A model generated the notes under the pieces. It was not told where the DNA came from. It ran no database searches and saw only the letters and a list, made by a program, of their open reading frames with translations. Both the position numbers and the translations under genes were made by a program. A stretch of 64,000 bases of DNA from Azolla caroliniana (lineage: Eukaryota; Polypodiophyta), in NCBI GenBank assembly GCA_043228905.1, contig JBHGNT010000016.1, forward strand, positions 18,600,001 to 18,664,000, in the 5' to 3' direction. Below are positions 19,560 through 31,500 of this stretch, in pieces (position 1 is the stretch's first letter; every line of letters starts with the position of its first letter).

Positions 19560-20064
19560 CACCCGATATTGTTCTAGTCGGATTCAAACACGAGTCGAAT
19601 CGGCTTGTTATTGGACAATTGAATCTGTCGATTTGATTCCGATGTTGATCATAGATTTTGTGCCGATTATCTAGGTCGATCCTGATTCGGGTGACTGCAA
19701 TGATGAGAGGGACGGAGCCGACTGGTCCTCCCAAATGTCGTTCGGTCGAATGAAGCACGGATAGGGGTTGTTCCCTGGAGCTGGATCTGCTTTGAGATGT
19801 TACAACAAATGAGTAGATAGTGTCTAAACTGGTAAAGCATGATCGAGGCCAATTTGATAGAGATTCCACTCTGAGTGGCTTCATTCACAGAAGCAAGGTA
19901 TTGTTGGTTGGCTTACCTTAAGAATGATCTAGCTTGGTGGAGTGCAAATCTTCTATTCTTTTTCTCTTTTCAAGATGAGATCTTGAACTTAGGTTCTTCA
20001 AGGGAGACGAAGCAAGAATGCTAATGAAGACTGATGACAGATGGAAGCGAGTTGAAGAACCTCT

Positions 20065-20076
20065 GCTCTGATACAA
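20065..20076 (-). other. Copia-B primer-binding site
   Basis: TTGTATCAGAGC (minus), one base from the tRNA-Met-type TGGTATCAGAGC, five bases inside the 5' LTR. Confidence 0.75.
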
Positions 20077-20081
20077 GATGT

Positions 20082-20402
20082 TGTGAACTAAGGCCGTCAG
20101 TGCCGAGCATCAACACCACTTTGAGATGAAGATCACCAAGTGTACAAATGAACGCAAGATCGAAGAACAGAATGAGAGAGAGGGAGAGATCAAGAGGCAT
20201 TTTATTCAATGGTTACAATACTGTAACAATGGAGGCAACAATTCTCTTACAATATCAACAACCTTATGACCTAGGTTACAAAGCCTGTAATATACTAATT
20301 GAGCTAGGGCAACTGCCCTTTGACATATTTACATAAATGTGCTACACCTAGTTTGTCCAAGGGAACAATGTGAATACGACCATTATATGCCCATATTTGA
20401 CA
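20082..20402 (-). repeat. Copia-B 5' LTR
   Basis: 321 bp, pairing with 13696-14016 and related to the degenerate LTR at 12034-12366. Confidence 0.85.
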
Positions 20403-21240
20403 CTCTCTTCTGGCTACCATCCCCAAATGGATGGACAAGCAGAATGTAGAAATCAAACGCTAGAGCAATATCTTTGGTGTTTCATAAGCTATCAACAAGA
20501 TGATTGGGCAGATATATTACACTTTGCCGAATTTGCATATAATAAATTTATCCACTCCTCTATTAAGGTGACACCATTCTATGTGTATATAGGCGATCTT
20601 CCTCGTTGGTGTTTATTTGAAAATCTCGAATTACCCACGAATTCTAGTGCACAGGATCATTTGGAGTGACTACGCAAGATTTAGGCAGAACTGTCTAACC
20701 ATCTACATCAAGCCCAACAAACATAGAAGGACTATGCAGATTGTCATTGGCGTCCATCTTGTTTCGATATTGGAGATTGAGTATGACTATTACGACGGCA
20801 AGAAAAGAAAACCCGATCATGTGCCAAATTGGATTATCAAAGGCTAGGCCTTTTTATTATTAACAGAAAAATCAATGATGTCACATTTCGTCTTGATCTA
20901 CCTTCGCAATTACGGATACATCCGGTATTTTATAGTTCTCTCCTAGAACCATGTCAGAAAACCTCTATTCCAAATTGTACTACACCACCATCTCCAATTG
21001 AACTTGACGACGGACCTGAGTACGAAGTTGTTGCCATCCTCGATTCCAAGATAGTTCGTAATAAGCTCTACTATTTGGTGTATTGGTTAGGATATAGTCC
21101 AAGTGATCGTACTTGGGAACTAGTCGAGAATGTGGCAAATGCTTGAGCACTTCTTGAGGATTTCCATCGATAGTATCCAGATAAACCAGGTCCTCAGTCA
21201 AAGATGTCTCGTAAAACTTGTTGTTCAAAAGGGGGGGATA
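20403..21240 (+). pseudogene. Gypsy-4 integrase C-terminus and chromodomain (broken)
   Basis: Resumes at SGYHPQMDGQAE (catalytic Glu), then LEQYLWCF, a GPY/F-type region (DYQRLGLFIINRKINDVTF), and a chromodomain EYEVVAILDSKIVRN to SDRTWELVENVANA. The VDW of intact copies is VYW here and WEP is WEL, so the binding surface is altered. Stops near 20668 and 21146 interrupt it. Confidence 0.83.
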
Positions 21241-21241
21241 G

Positions 21242-21535
21242 TGTCACGATATGGCCCCAAAAAGAATTGAACCTGTGACCGTATGTTTCACAAGTTGATA
21301 CCATTAGGATAACAATTGTAATATAAAATATATTCTTTTCATTACAGAAAATTCATGTATATTCTAGATTACTTCGGAACATTCTAGAAAATTCGGGAAT
21401 ACTCTTGATAATACTATAAATAGAGGCATATGGCACTAATCAGAACCAATTCAGTTCAACGCTTATCTTAAGCCTATTAGCTATCCTTGTACTCTTTTTA
21501 TATAATATACTTCTTTGTTATCATACTTCTCTCTT

Positions 21536-21601
<66 letters not shown>

Positions 21602-21638
21602 GGACTAATCCTCTCAGTCTCTAGTACTACTCTTGACA
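21242..21638 (+). repeat. Gypsy-4 3' LTR
   Basis: 397 bp, TGTCACG to CTTGACA, after the purine tract GGGGGGGATAG. It holds a perfect heat-shock array (21382-21399), TATAAATA at 21415, predicted RNA start AATTCAGTTCAACGC near 21448, and (CA)n(CT)n at 21536-21601. An antisense tRNA-like module (A box 21301-21311, B box 21263-21273, minus) lies at the edge. Confidence 0.86.
21382..21399 (+). promoter_or_regulatory. Heat-shock element, Gypsy-4 LTR
   Basis: TTCtaGAAaaTTCggGAA: four perfect alternating units, 15 bp upstream of the TATA box. Confidence 0.8.
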
Positions 21639-22427
21639 AGAGGTGGTCGGCTCTTTCTCCCTCATCTTCATATTGAACAATTGCCGAATTAGGACAAGTT
21701 TTGACAAGCTCAACTTCTTTTCATATACAAATTGTAACTTCTCCCATATGGCGAATGCAGTCATCTCTTTGGCCATACTGATGTAGACATTTTCGGCCAG
21801 GTGCATTTTGATGGTCAACGTCGCAATTTCGTCGAGTGATCACCATTCTTCTGTTGCCATCACTGTCAGCTTGCTGTTGTCCCAAATCGCCTGTATCTGC
21901 CGTTTGATGATTAGCATGTCCTACATCATTTCCTTCCATAAGGCAAAGTTTTTGCCGTCGAACTTTCTGATTTCACAACTTCTGTTGGATGTTGAAGCCA
22001 TTACTCTTATGGAGGTATTGATCGGCCTAGTCCTTTCCTTCAAAAAACTTTTCCTCTTCTTATACTGACGATGCTTGTCTCCAAGATCGCTCTAATACCA
22101 GTTGATGACATTAGATGTGTCTAGTAAACTGTTATATTTGAGGTTGGTCGACTCGTTAGGAAGTGTGTGTAGATCTTCATGATGAGAAACAAGCAAGAAT
22201 AGTTTAAGAGTGAGATGGTGTTCTGTCTTGTTACAAAGTATATACAAAAAGAAAAATGCAGAGAGACGGTAACACAGAGATAAGCACAGAGAGAGATTGT
22301 ATTATTCATTCAACCATACTATACAAGGAGAAAGTTTCTCCTAGTTATACAAGAGGGAACCAAGCCCTAACTACAGGGAGTGTTCACAGTAGAATACAAT
22401 GGTCGGATTAGAAGTTTTACTCCAACA
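21639..22427 (-). mobile_element. Copia-E1, 5' end of a copia element
   Basis: Minus strand: LTR 22103-22427, primer site TGGTATTAGAGC (22089-22100), then gag starting with the ATG at 22001 (MASTSNRSCEIRKFDGKNF, WEKLQFVYEKKLS, LVLIRQLFNMKMREKEPTTS). It ends exactly where the Gypsy-4 3' LTR ends (21638), suggesting that Gypsy-4 inserted into this gag. Stops occur in gag. It shares its family with 30650-31500 and with Copia-E2. Confidence 0.82.
22103..22427 (-). repeat. Copia-E1 5' LTR
   Basis: 325 bp; minus-strand start TGTTGGAGTAAAAC, with GTTAGGGCTT shared with the family copies near 30720 and 44600. Confidence 0.75.
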
Positions 22428-22439
22428 GTAAGAAGGAGA

Positions 22440-24640
22440 AGGCTAGTTATATTTGGACCAAGTTGGAAAGGGGAAGCTTCATGCGGATGAAGCTTATGAA
22501 GCCGAATGAAGAATTGAAACAATGACAAGTTGGAATGACCCTATGGATGAGAAAACAAGTCTTGTGAAGACATATGTCAAAATTACGAAGTTATTGTTGA
22601 AGAGAAGAGGAAAAAACCAAATGAGCAAGTGGGCCCTTTGAAGAAGCATGATAAGAGAGAAGTTGTTCGAAGAACGAAAGAATTGTCATTGGCTTAGATG
22701 AAAAACCAAAAAGGGAAAGAAAGAATGGGCCTGGCATTCAAGCTTCGGTCAAAGATAGAACAAACCACCAACTTGAAGCGTGTGATGGAAGAAAGGATTT
22801 TGGATAGTCGAGTGGAATTCACATTAAGGGAAATTCTTAGTATTGTCAAAAAGGAGTTCCTTGATGTCATCATCAATGTAATGAAGAGGAAGAGGCAATC
22901 CACCAATGAAGACGGGCCAAAACATATAAATGTGTCATCGAGTGCTATCACAACTAAGGATCTAGAAATAGAAAAGGAATATCTTGATTGTCATTATACA
23001 AGGGCACACTAGCTTGCTAGAGGTACAATTGAAACCCCAGTTCAAATCAGAGATTTGAAGGAACTAATGGTGGTATTAATCAATCATGGCTTGGAAATCA
23101 ATCTTATGTCCCTTGAATTCTATCAAAAAGGACGATGACTGATCAACCTAAGCATGGATGGAAGAACTTCATAGATCTTGCCCTAATGTGAAAGTCAAGA
23201 TTGGTGATGCTGAAATAGACCAACACTTTTTTGTACAAGAATCGATGTCTCCCCCCGTCATCCTTGGAGAACCATATATCACAATAGCTCGGATGGAAAC
23301 AAAGGTGCTTGACAACAGTTTGGCATATGCTCGAGTTTGAAGTCAAGATGGATCGAGTTCGGTTCAATTTCTCATTGTGAGACTGAACCATGAGTGTAAT
23401 AGGGATAGACTTAGGAGTGAATCTAGGGAGGATTTTTAATTCAATCTATTAAGGAGAGGCACAACAATAGTTCGGGACATTTAGGTTTGTCCCTAAATCG
23501 ATGTAATAAAAGTTTTTATCTGATTAATAAAGGAAGATGTTGGTTTTATGAAATGGGATGTGCAAATTTGAAGATATTAAAAAAGAAAATGTAGAAGTAA
23601 GAAATTTAGAAAAACATCTAAAAGAAAATGGGGTTATGGAAAAAGAAAAAATAATAACTTGGGCCATGGAAGTAATTTTGTTCTATGACACTCTTGGGGA
23701 AATAGAGAGTGTCATTGAATCAAATCTTCCTAGAAATAAAATAATTTTGATCAACTCTATCTCTTTATACACTGCCATTGACGAATACGAGCAAAGTGTT
23801 GCAGCAGAAAAGGTCAAAGTGAATACAAAATATAAGATCCTTACATTAGAGGCATGATAGATCCTTACATTAGGGATCCAAGAGTAATAGGTCGCAACTT
23901 CATCAACGAAACACGAGGGAAACTCCAAGTTGGTGGGGGTGGGTTCCTACTTCTTGAAAACGGGTCAAAGTTTTGAGAAATGTTGGAAAGATGTGGGAAA
24001 GCTTTTGCCTTTTTTCCACAATAGGTAGGATGTGTGGACCCTACCCTTGTGGAACCAATAATCACATTTACAATACTCTATATGCCATGGAAAGCCAATT
24101 CTAGTTTTGAAGACACATATTCTGAAACTAATAGACCTATTGAAGGAGAAAGTTAAGATGGGAATCCCAAAACCATGCAATGCACCATACTAAAATAGCT
24201 GGTTCACAATATCGAAGAAGAATGGGACATTGTGATTCATTCAAGATCTTCAATCAATAAACAAAGTTATCATTCGTAATGTTGGGATCAGACCTAGTGT
24301 TGATAAATTTGCTAAAGCCTTTGCGGGAAAGTTGATTTACTCAATCGGAGACCTCTATTCTGGGTATGACCAATTCCAAATGTCTCTAGATAGTCCAGAT
24401 ATCACTACAATGTGAACTCCCATTGGATTAGTACAATTTGCACATTGCCAAAAGGGCCAACTAACTCGGTGGGTCACATCATGAATGTAATGAATAAAGT
24501 ATTGAGAGATTGCATCCCGGACATTACAATTCCTTTCCTTGACGATATTCCGATAAAAGGGTGCTCAGAGTTAGAGAGAGAAGAATCCTTAGATCAAGAT
24601 GAATGCATGCACTTTGTTTCAGATGTTATGTTTTTATGGT
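22440..24640 (+). pseudogene. FLDD-1, decayed gypsy gag-PR-RT
   Basis: Plus-strand remnants in order: a gag C-terminal region (LKRVMEERILDSRVEFTLREIL, 22770-22835), protease-like (LINHGLEINLMSLEFYQKG, about 23080-23135; D of the usual DxG is N), QHFFVQESMSPPVILGEPYI (23222-23281), then RT with LYSGYDQFQ, CTLPKGPTNSVGHIM and IPFLDDIPIKGC (24412-24570). It ends soon after the catalytic FLDD. Many stops and frameshifts. It is the same lineage as FLDD-2 to FLDD-4. Confidence 0.78.
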
Positions 24641-25499
24641 TTTTGGTTATTTCCATAAATGTCTCAAAATTTTGTCAAACCACCCCCATAGAGCTCATAA
24701 TTCTATTTCATTTCCTTACCTGATCAGATAAACTTTGCATGTATACGATGTGGAACAATTGTTGGTATTATTTTTTGGATCAAATAGTAGAATATACTTT
24801 ATTTCTTATATTTTGGTATGATTGTATAGTGATACAATTCATGTTCTTTGTATGGATATTAGATTATTATGTGATTTTATTCAATGACATGCAAACATTC
24901 TTACATAGACAAGATATTCACCATGTACATTAATAGTGTCTATACATGCTAATGGTGTTTCTATCAAGATCTTATCTTGTAATTAGCTCTTTGAAATCCT
25001 TGTATTGTGAATCATAACTTGGTATTGCCCATCTTAGGTTTTCTCCAAAGAAAGTGATACTATGTAATAGTTCAAACGGACTCAAATGGACTTCCTTCCT
25101 ATGAAAAAACACCATCGAGTATGCTTTGCATAACTTAGCCAATTTACTTTAGTTAAAGATATGAACATATTTAACCATTTCAATGCAAGAGATAAGACAT
25201 TAGCTTCCCAAATTCACATACATGTTAATAATGAATACACAATTTATCCCTAGGGATTATATATTCCACTCTTGATTCACAACTTTTCGTCCTAATCATT
25301 CTTCTATGTAATTCAAAACACTATCAAGCTTTAAAATTTGGCAAGAAAATTGTTTCTCGTTTGCAATTTTGTTAAACTCATAACACGAGTTGTCGACATA
25401 ATCTATGAGTTCATTTCTAAAGCATTGTTCGATAGAGATAGATGAGGATCTAATAACTTACTTGACTATTAGTTTCAAGTACAACACTAAACTGGGCCG
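24640..25499. other. AT-rich spacer without genes
   Basis: No domain or repeat recognised; very AT-rich and interrupted by stops in all frames. Confidence 0.6.
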
Positions 25500-26511
25500 G
25501 ACTTTTCAACTGCAGCTAGACGGCCCCTTACGCAACAACTAGCGTACATTGGGCATCCCTGACGAGGTGCTCATTACCTTTTGGAAGGGTCTCTGGCGTC
25601 TCCACATGTCGGAAAAGATAAAGTTTTTTTGGTGGCAAATCGGTCATAATGTGGTTCCCGTTGGCGAATGGCTAGGTAAACGTGGTGGCCCATTAGGCTG
25701 CCCACTTTGCCATTCACTTATTGAGACTTTGAGGCATTGTCTGTGGGATTGCCCTCAAGCTCAAAAGGTATGGGGATAGAGTGACTCACCTCCTTGCGGC
25801 ATGTGAAGTGGAAGGAGCAACATTGTGGAGTGTTGCGACATGGCTTGATCACTTCGTTGATAGGTGGACGAACGCCCTCAATGTGGATAGTTGGTGCTAG
25901 GTATGCATGAGAGGCAAAATCGCCAAGATTTGATTTGAGAGAGGCTTGCAGTCTGCATCCCCTAGGTTCCCGGACATTTGGATGCTGATCACAGGCTTCA
26001 CCCCGTGGTATGTATGGAAAGCGTGTTGCCTAAAGGTCTTTCAGGATCTAGTGCGCCCCCCCGAAGGAAGTGATAATGGACATATGGTTTGTGTTGATCA
26101 ACTGCTTACGAGGGCAATTGGACAAGGTTTGCAGCCATTCCAATGACGTGGTTACTGCTCGTTTGTGCTTTTGGCAGAAATGGCGAAACACGCCTATGGT
26201 GGCACAAGGAGGAAGTGGCCCGAGGTGGAACTACCAGCCCCCATGCTAGCTGTTGCCGGCTCACTTACCACCCTCCCTTCGATGTCAACCCTAGGAGGTG
26301 TCTCGTACTAGCCATCACTGAAGGGCACCGTTTTTAGCTATAGGTACTTACATTAAGTAGTCAGTCCGAAAGGCGATGTAACTAGTCTCATTTTCTTGAA
26401 CCTGATTGGAGGGAGATTCCCCGTTCTATGTATAAGCCTCCTTTTACAGTCTCTTTGTAATAATCCTTCCTAACTAATGGGAAAGTAGCTTCATTTTGGA
26501 AAAAAAAAACC
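25500..26511 (+). mobile_element. 5'-truncated LINE with poly-A tail
   Basis: A 76-codon frame at 25549-25779 encodes the plant LINE zf-RVT zinc-binding region: FWKGLWRLHMSEKIKFFWWQ, then CPLC, H and C in GCPLCHSLIETLRHCLWDCPQ. After a broken 3' region it ends with GGAAAAAAAAA (about 26500-26510), the expected poly-A tail. No RT core is present. GC content is higher than the surrounding AT-rich DNA. The left boundary is approximate and no target duplication was seen. Confidence 0.75.
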
Positions 26512-29356
26512 CACATTTCTTGCATTTTCCTAGAACATGTGATAAGCTAGTTTTTTTTCTCCACAAGGTTAATATATGTATCATTTTCATATTTATGTCG
26601 AAATGTTGGTGAGTTTTACTTTAAATTTTTAATATTTTCATTCATTGAACTTAGTATTTTTTGGATTTTATCAATCCTTAAAACAAATTCTAGAACCTCG
26701 ACAATATTTAGAAATGGTTCGTTGGTTGGAACTTCAATTCTTTAAAGAAATAATAATACTGAATATAAAGAAACTAAGATTTCTCGTGGCAATCATACAC
26801 AAATCAAGGCAATAAAATGCAAATCATGCAAAGAAATTTGATTAAACTTTGAATGTGCTTTTATAAGACAATTTTTTGTAAAATTTCCATTGTGAATATA
26901 TTGAAAGGTTTTGAGTAAGTTGGACATTGTCATTTTGAACTACATATTGATATGTGAGCTCATTTTTTATTTTATTATGAAAGTATATTGAATATTAATA
27001 TGACAAAACGAATTAGAATGTTAACTCTTGCCCTTGCCGCTAATTGCTAGCTTGTCCTCAACTCTCCGCTTTATTGTATGTTGTGAATCATACTAATGAT
27101 GAGCAATGTAACAAGAGATTAAGGAAAAGAATGGGTTTAAGGCGTTTAACCACACCAACTACCCCTAAGTGAAGGACATCAAACAAACATAAAATACCAT
27201 CGATGTCCTGTACAACTAAATATTACCTTATGTTATAGCTTAGTAGTTGAATAATGAATCTAAAGAAGATAGTGTAGCCTCACCAATAGAGTCTCAACAA
27301 CATCTTAGGATGTGACATGTCTATAAGGAAGGGGTTAGCTTAGTTCCCGTTATATAGCCCCACACCTAAGGCCTCCAAACTATTACATCGTACACATCCT
27401 TATGGCTTCATTCCATGTCTAGGATATTTGGTTTCCCACTTATCTTGCCATTAAACCATTAAAAGTAGCTTTAGAATTGCTCCTTGAGGTCATGCTATAA
27501 TACATATGGTAGCTATTGTTAAGTACAACTCCAACTCATTAACCTCTTAATAATCACCCATATTAATCATAATTCCATTCAACCATAGTTTAAATTAATT
27601 ATGAATGTTACAACATAAACTCTAAATAAATTTAGAAGGTTTTGTTAAAATAGTTATGCAAATTTTCTTAAGAACTATGGACATTTTCATTCTAAGGTTT
27701 GCATATGTAAGTACCCCTCATTTGTAATTCATCAAAAACATTCACAAATAAGAGATAATCAGTCACATGGAGTTTGTTTTTTAGAAAACATTGTTCGTTG
27801 ACATTGATCGATGTGAAAGGAAAGAGTAGTTCGTGCAATCAATTGCTTCCTAATACACTTATCAATGTCCAAGATGTCTCTCTCCTCCCTATTGCAAAAC
27901 ACCATAATCTATAATGATCTAAAAAGTAGAAGCATGTCAATCAAGTTTTATTCCCTACAAAGAGTGTACAAAGTACATATTGAAAGTAAGGAAATTGCAT
28001 CAAAATCGCTTCCCCAAGGCCAAATTTGGGAAATTGGGGGCTTATTGTAGAAAATTCAAAAATTCAAATTTTTTTCATCCAACAAGGTAAAGACATCTAG
28101 AAGTGGTTTTCAATGTGGCATGTTGAAGCATATTTGGATGTTGCATATAATAAAAAACAAAGGAACATGAGAACATGAGTTCTTGTTTTACTTGGCCATA
28201 TTGGAAGACCTCCTCATGAGTTCTTGTTTTAAAATTGCATTAAAATTAAATACTTGGAAAACTATTCAAGTGGTTGGCGTATGCTGAAGCTCAAATCCAG
28301 GTGTCCACGTTGAAGTGAGTGAGGTATGTTGTTCACTATTATTGGTTAGCTAGGCATTGAGCAAAGAAAGAGAATTTGTGATATACGCTTCCCTCAATGT
28401 ACTAGAGAAAATGTGTGACTTTTGAAGGCCTTGCATATGAGAATATGAGGCATGATTTCCAAGAATTCCTTTGAGGTTGTACTGGCTTTCAATAACTCCT
28501 AAAAATGACAGAACCGTTGCCTTTGACACTAAGAATACTTTTTGCTCATTTACTCTACACAAAACCAAACTCATGGATGATACCATATTGATGAGAAAAA
28601 TAGCTTAGTTTTCCAAGAATTTTTATCTAGCTTTTGATGATTTTTTTATTATGTTCTACCATTTAAAATCCCCACATACATTTTTTGGGACAATGCTTGA
28701 TAATGTGTGTTACTCATGTGCAGAGGTGCCTCATGTTTCTCTCCTCAATAGAAGTTGATATATCATCTCTCTCCTTAATGTCACTCTCTCATGTAGGTTA
28801 TTAAATCATAATCATGATCATCTCTGACGGAATTTTGTTAGAGGTCCAATCATTATCGAAAGAACCCCACTTGCCCAAAAAATAAATTTATATACAAATT
28901 TTATCAATGTAATGATGACTATTTGGCAAACACAAACAAATGTGAGACATTGAGCATCTAATCATGTATTGAAATAATTTGGGAACGATGAGATCGCCCT
29001 CATTTGATGGATAATATATGGATCCCACTACATGAACCTTATTTGGATAGTGTCCAATTGGTTGGCCATATATGGATCCCACTACATGCACTCGAAGAAA
29101 AAATTCCATACTTGGCTTGGTAAAATTTGGAATTCCGAAAAACTTAGATAATCACAAACTAACACGGCCTTTTTATAACCTTTATAGTATAAGTGGAGAG
29201 AAGGTGATGGAGTATCTACGAGATGCTTTTATGCATGATTTCCTTATAAATTTAATGTATGTAAAGATTTATAATTATAAATTTGTGCTCATTAAAATGT
29301 TTAAAATGATCCTACATCTTATTAGTAAGATCATTGAAGAGTTCTCTTTTTTGAGA
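26512..29356. other. AT-rich DNA without recognised genes
   Basis: About 2.8 kb with no domain-bearing frame. Only short repeats are visible: ATATATGGATCCCACTACAT occurs twice about 53 bp apart (near 29016 and 29069), and ATGAGTTCTTGTTTTA occurs twice near 28170-28230. It may be very old transposon debris. Confidence 0.6.
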
Positions 29357-29850
29357 ATCTTAAATAAAAGATAAATGCACACATATATATCGAGATCTAT
29401 ATGAGACTCTATTGGTCATAGAAAAAATTACAAGGGGACAAGTTCGATGGTCAATTGTATATGGTTTATGTATATATAGATTATCTATAAAGAGAAAACA
29501 TACATTATACATAAACACATAGGTATATTGCGCACTCACACACAACTTTGTTGGTGAGGTTCTTTGTGCATTCAACTTGTACATTCCGTAGTGTTATTTT
29601 GTTATCTTAAATAAAAGATAAATGCACACATATATATCGAGATCTATATGAGACTCTATTGGTCATAGAAAAAATTACAAGGGGACAAGTTCGATGGTCA
29701 ATTGTATATGGTTTATGTATATATAGATTATCTATAAAGAGAAAACATACATTATACATAAACACATAGGTATATTGCGCACTCACACACAACTTTGTTG
29801 GTGAGGTTCTTTGTGCATTCAACTTGTACATTCCGTAGTGTTATTTTGTT
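29357..29850. repeat. Perfect 247-bp tandem duplication
   Basis: Units 29357-29603 and 29604-29850 are identical by eye along their full length. They lie in AT-rich non-coding DNA. Identity implies a recent event or an assembly duplication. Confidence 0.92.
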
Positions 29851-30649
29851 TGTGCATTTAGCCCTTACATGATGCAGTGTTGTCATTAGTACAAAATAGT
29901 GAGCTTTGAACTCTAGTAGGTTAATCAATTTAGTTATCACTAGGATATAGCCTGATTGAGAAACAGATTATTATATTACATGTTAGAGAAAGTAAAATAA
30001 AATTACATATGGAAATATGATGATGATGTATTATCAAAGGACCACCAAGATGATAGTATGTTTCAAAGCTGGAAAGGAATTAAAAGACCGAATTCTCCTC
30101 ATATGTGTAGAAAGAGGGAAACTGTGTTGCTTGTTTCTAGTTTGCAAGTGATTCCTAGAGCACAAGGTTTCCTCTTACTAACTCTTGAATGTTGTTAGTG
30201 GTTGATGAACTCTCTAATGGTGTCAGTGGGAACCATGCCCTTACATAGAGATACACAACATATTCAAGAGGAAAATGTACCTCCTACTCAAAATCTCATG
30301 GCTCAAACGTGCACATGGAATCAATTTGATATAGAGACAATGTAACTTCTCGAAATTATCACATTGAAAACGATCTCTTTCCTCTCAATAAATATGGAGA
30401 CAAGGTAACTTCTCGAAATTCTCACTTCACCCACTTGAGACAAACAAGAACACACACACACACACACCCCCTCTCTCTCAAGTGTATTTTTGTATTAAAA
30501 CAATCAGACGGATACAAACCCCCATTGTTACCCTTACTACACTAATGAGGGTCTTATTTCAAGGTAAAAAAACTAATATATACAATGATAAGTGGTAGAA
30601 AGGCAATTGCTCTTGGGACAAGATGTTCTTAGATCTTAATTGCAAATCT
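29851..30649. other. Non-coding DNA with short repeats
   Basis: TAACTTCTCGAAATT occurs twice (about 30345 and 30409), and a short (CA)n/(CT)n run lies near 30451-30480. No gene seen. Confidence 0.6.
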
Positions 30650-31500
30650 TGGACTAAAAAGTTTTACTCCACCCAATTGTATTCGTAGTGTGAACACTCT
30701 GATAGTTAGGGCTTAGTTACCCTAATTATAAAAGAGAGAAATTGTCTCTTGTAAATAAGTTTGACGGGATTTATAATAATATTTGTAAAAGAAATCATCT
30801 TCATCAAAACTCATAATATTGATCTGACAAATGTTCAATATGAAGATGAAGGAGTCGAAGCCAACAACCTCTCACATCAACACCTTTAACAGGGTGTCAG
30901 CGGAACTCTCCTCCCAAGGGTTGAAATTTGAAGAAGAAATCAAAGCCCTTGCGCTTCTCTCAAGGCTACTAACGAGTTGGGAAGTATTCTGCACCACATT
31001 CACGAATAGCTCCCTGAAGTTGACGTTGGACGAAGCTATTGGAATGATATTATCTGAAGACATCCAACGAAGATCAATGGGACAGTGCAAAAGCCCGCTT
31101 TCGACTAATACGGCTCAGAGAACCAACCGAAGCTAGAGCTGGCCAAGGAGGACGAATGACTGACAATGGCCGAAGTCACGCATTGGCAAGCCGAGCGCCT
31201 TCTACACACATTGTAGAAAAGCTTGCCATAACATTGCTGACTGCTGGTCAGTCAAGAAGGAAATGAACGCAAATTCAATCAGAATTCAAGATCGTTTGAT
31301 TCAAATCACTCCCAAATCAACAACCAAGTCAACGTTGCCAAATCTCGATCGGGAGAAGTCCTCTCGCTAGAGGGATTGATGGCCGAAAGATCCTCGTTGA
31401 GTGATCAAGCTCAACATGGGCCGGATCGGCTGAATAAGCCGGAAGCCAGATCGGAGAACCGGATCGGTGAGTAGATCCGTGCAGAGTCGGCAGGCCGTTA
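30650..31500 (+). pseudogene. Copia-E3 fragment: partial LTR and gag
   Basis: 30650-30780 resembles the Copia-E LTR (shared GTTAGGGCTTAG). It joins directly to gag coding from about 30825: FNMKMKESKPTTSHINTFNR, SSQGLKFEEEIKALALLSRL, SWEVFCTTFTNSS, LDEAIGMILSEDIQRRSMG, then a knuckle CRKACHNIADCW. The leader and gag start are deleted. No protease or later domains. Confidence 0.78.

Larger units (their letters stand above)
13696..20402 (-). mobile_element. Copia-B, internally deleted, carrying further insertions
   Basis: Paired 321-bp LTRs at 13696-14016 and 20082-20402 (TGTGAAC to GACA on the plus strand). CTCTCT occurs on both sides (13688-13693 and 20403-20408), with two extra bases on the left. 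A tRNA-Met-like primer site at 20065-20076 sets the minus orientation. Recognisable coding is only gag start, integrase tail, RT tail and RNase H; the RT core is deleted. Nested inside are Copia-D (14062-16985) and solo LTRs at 18149-18736 and 19116-19559. It interrupts Gypsy-4 within integrase. Confidence 0.85.
13258..21638 (+). mobile_element. Gypsy-4, 5'-truncated chromovirus split by Copia-B
   Basis: Plus-strand remnant of the Gyp-1/Gyp-2 family. Integrase sequence at 13258-13693 breaks off after VTCNLS and resumes with SGYHPQMDGQAE at 20405, across inserted Copia-B. It continues through the GPY/F region and chromodomain to a polypurine tract (about 21229-21241) and a 3' LTR (21242-21638). 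Everything upstream of mid-integrase is missing and no 5' LTR is seen, so the copy is dead. Confidence 0.85.

Noticed and set aside
29360-29831. Two identical 74-codon minus-strand frames.
   Set aside because: They simply reflect the 247-bp duplication in AT-rich DNA; no domain or codon bias.
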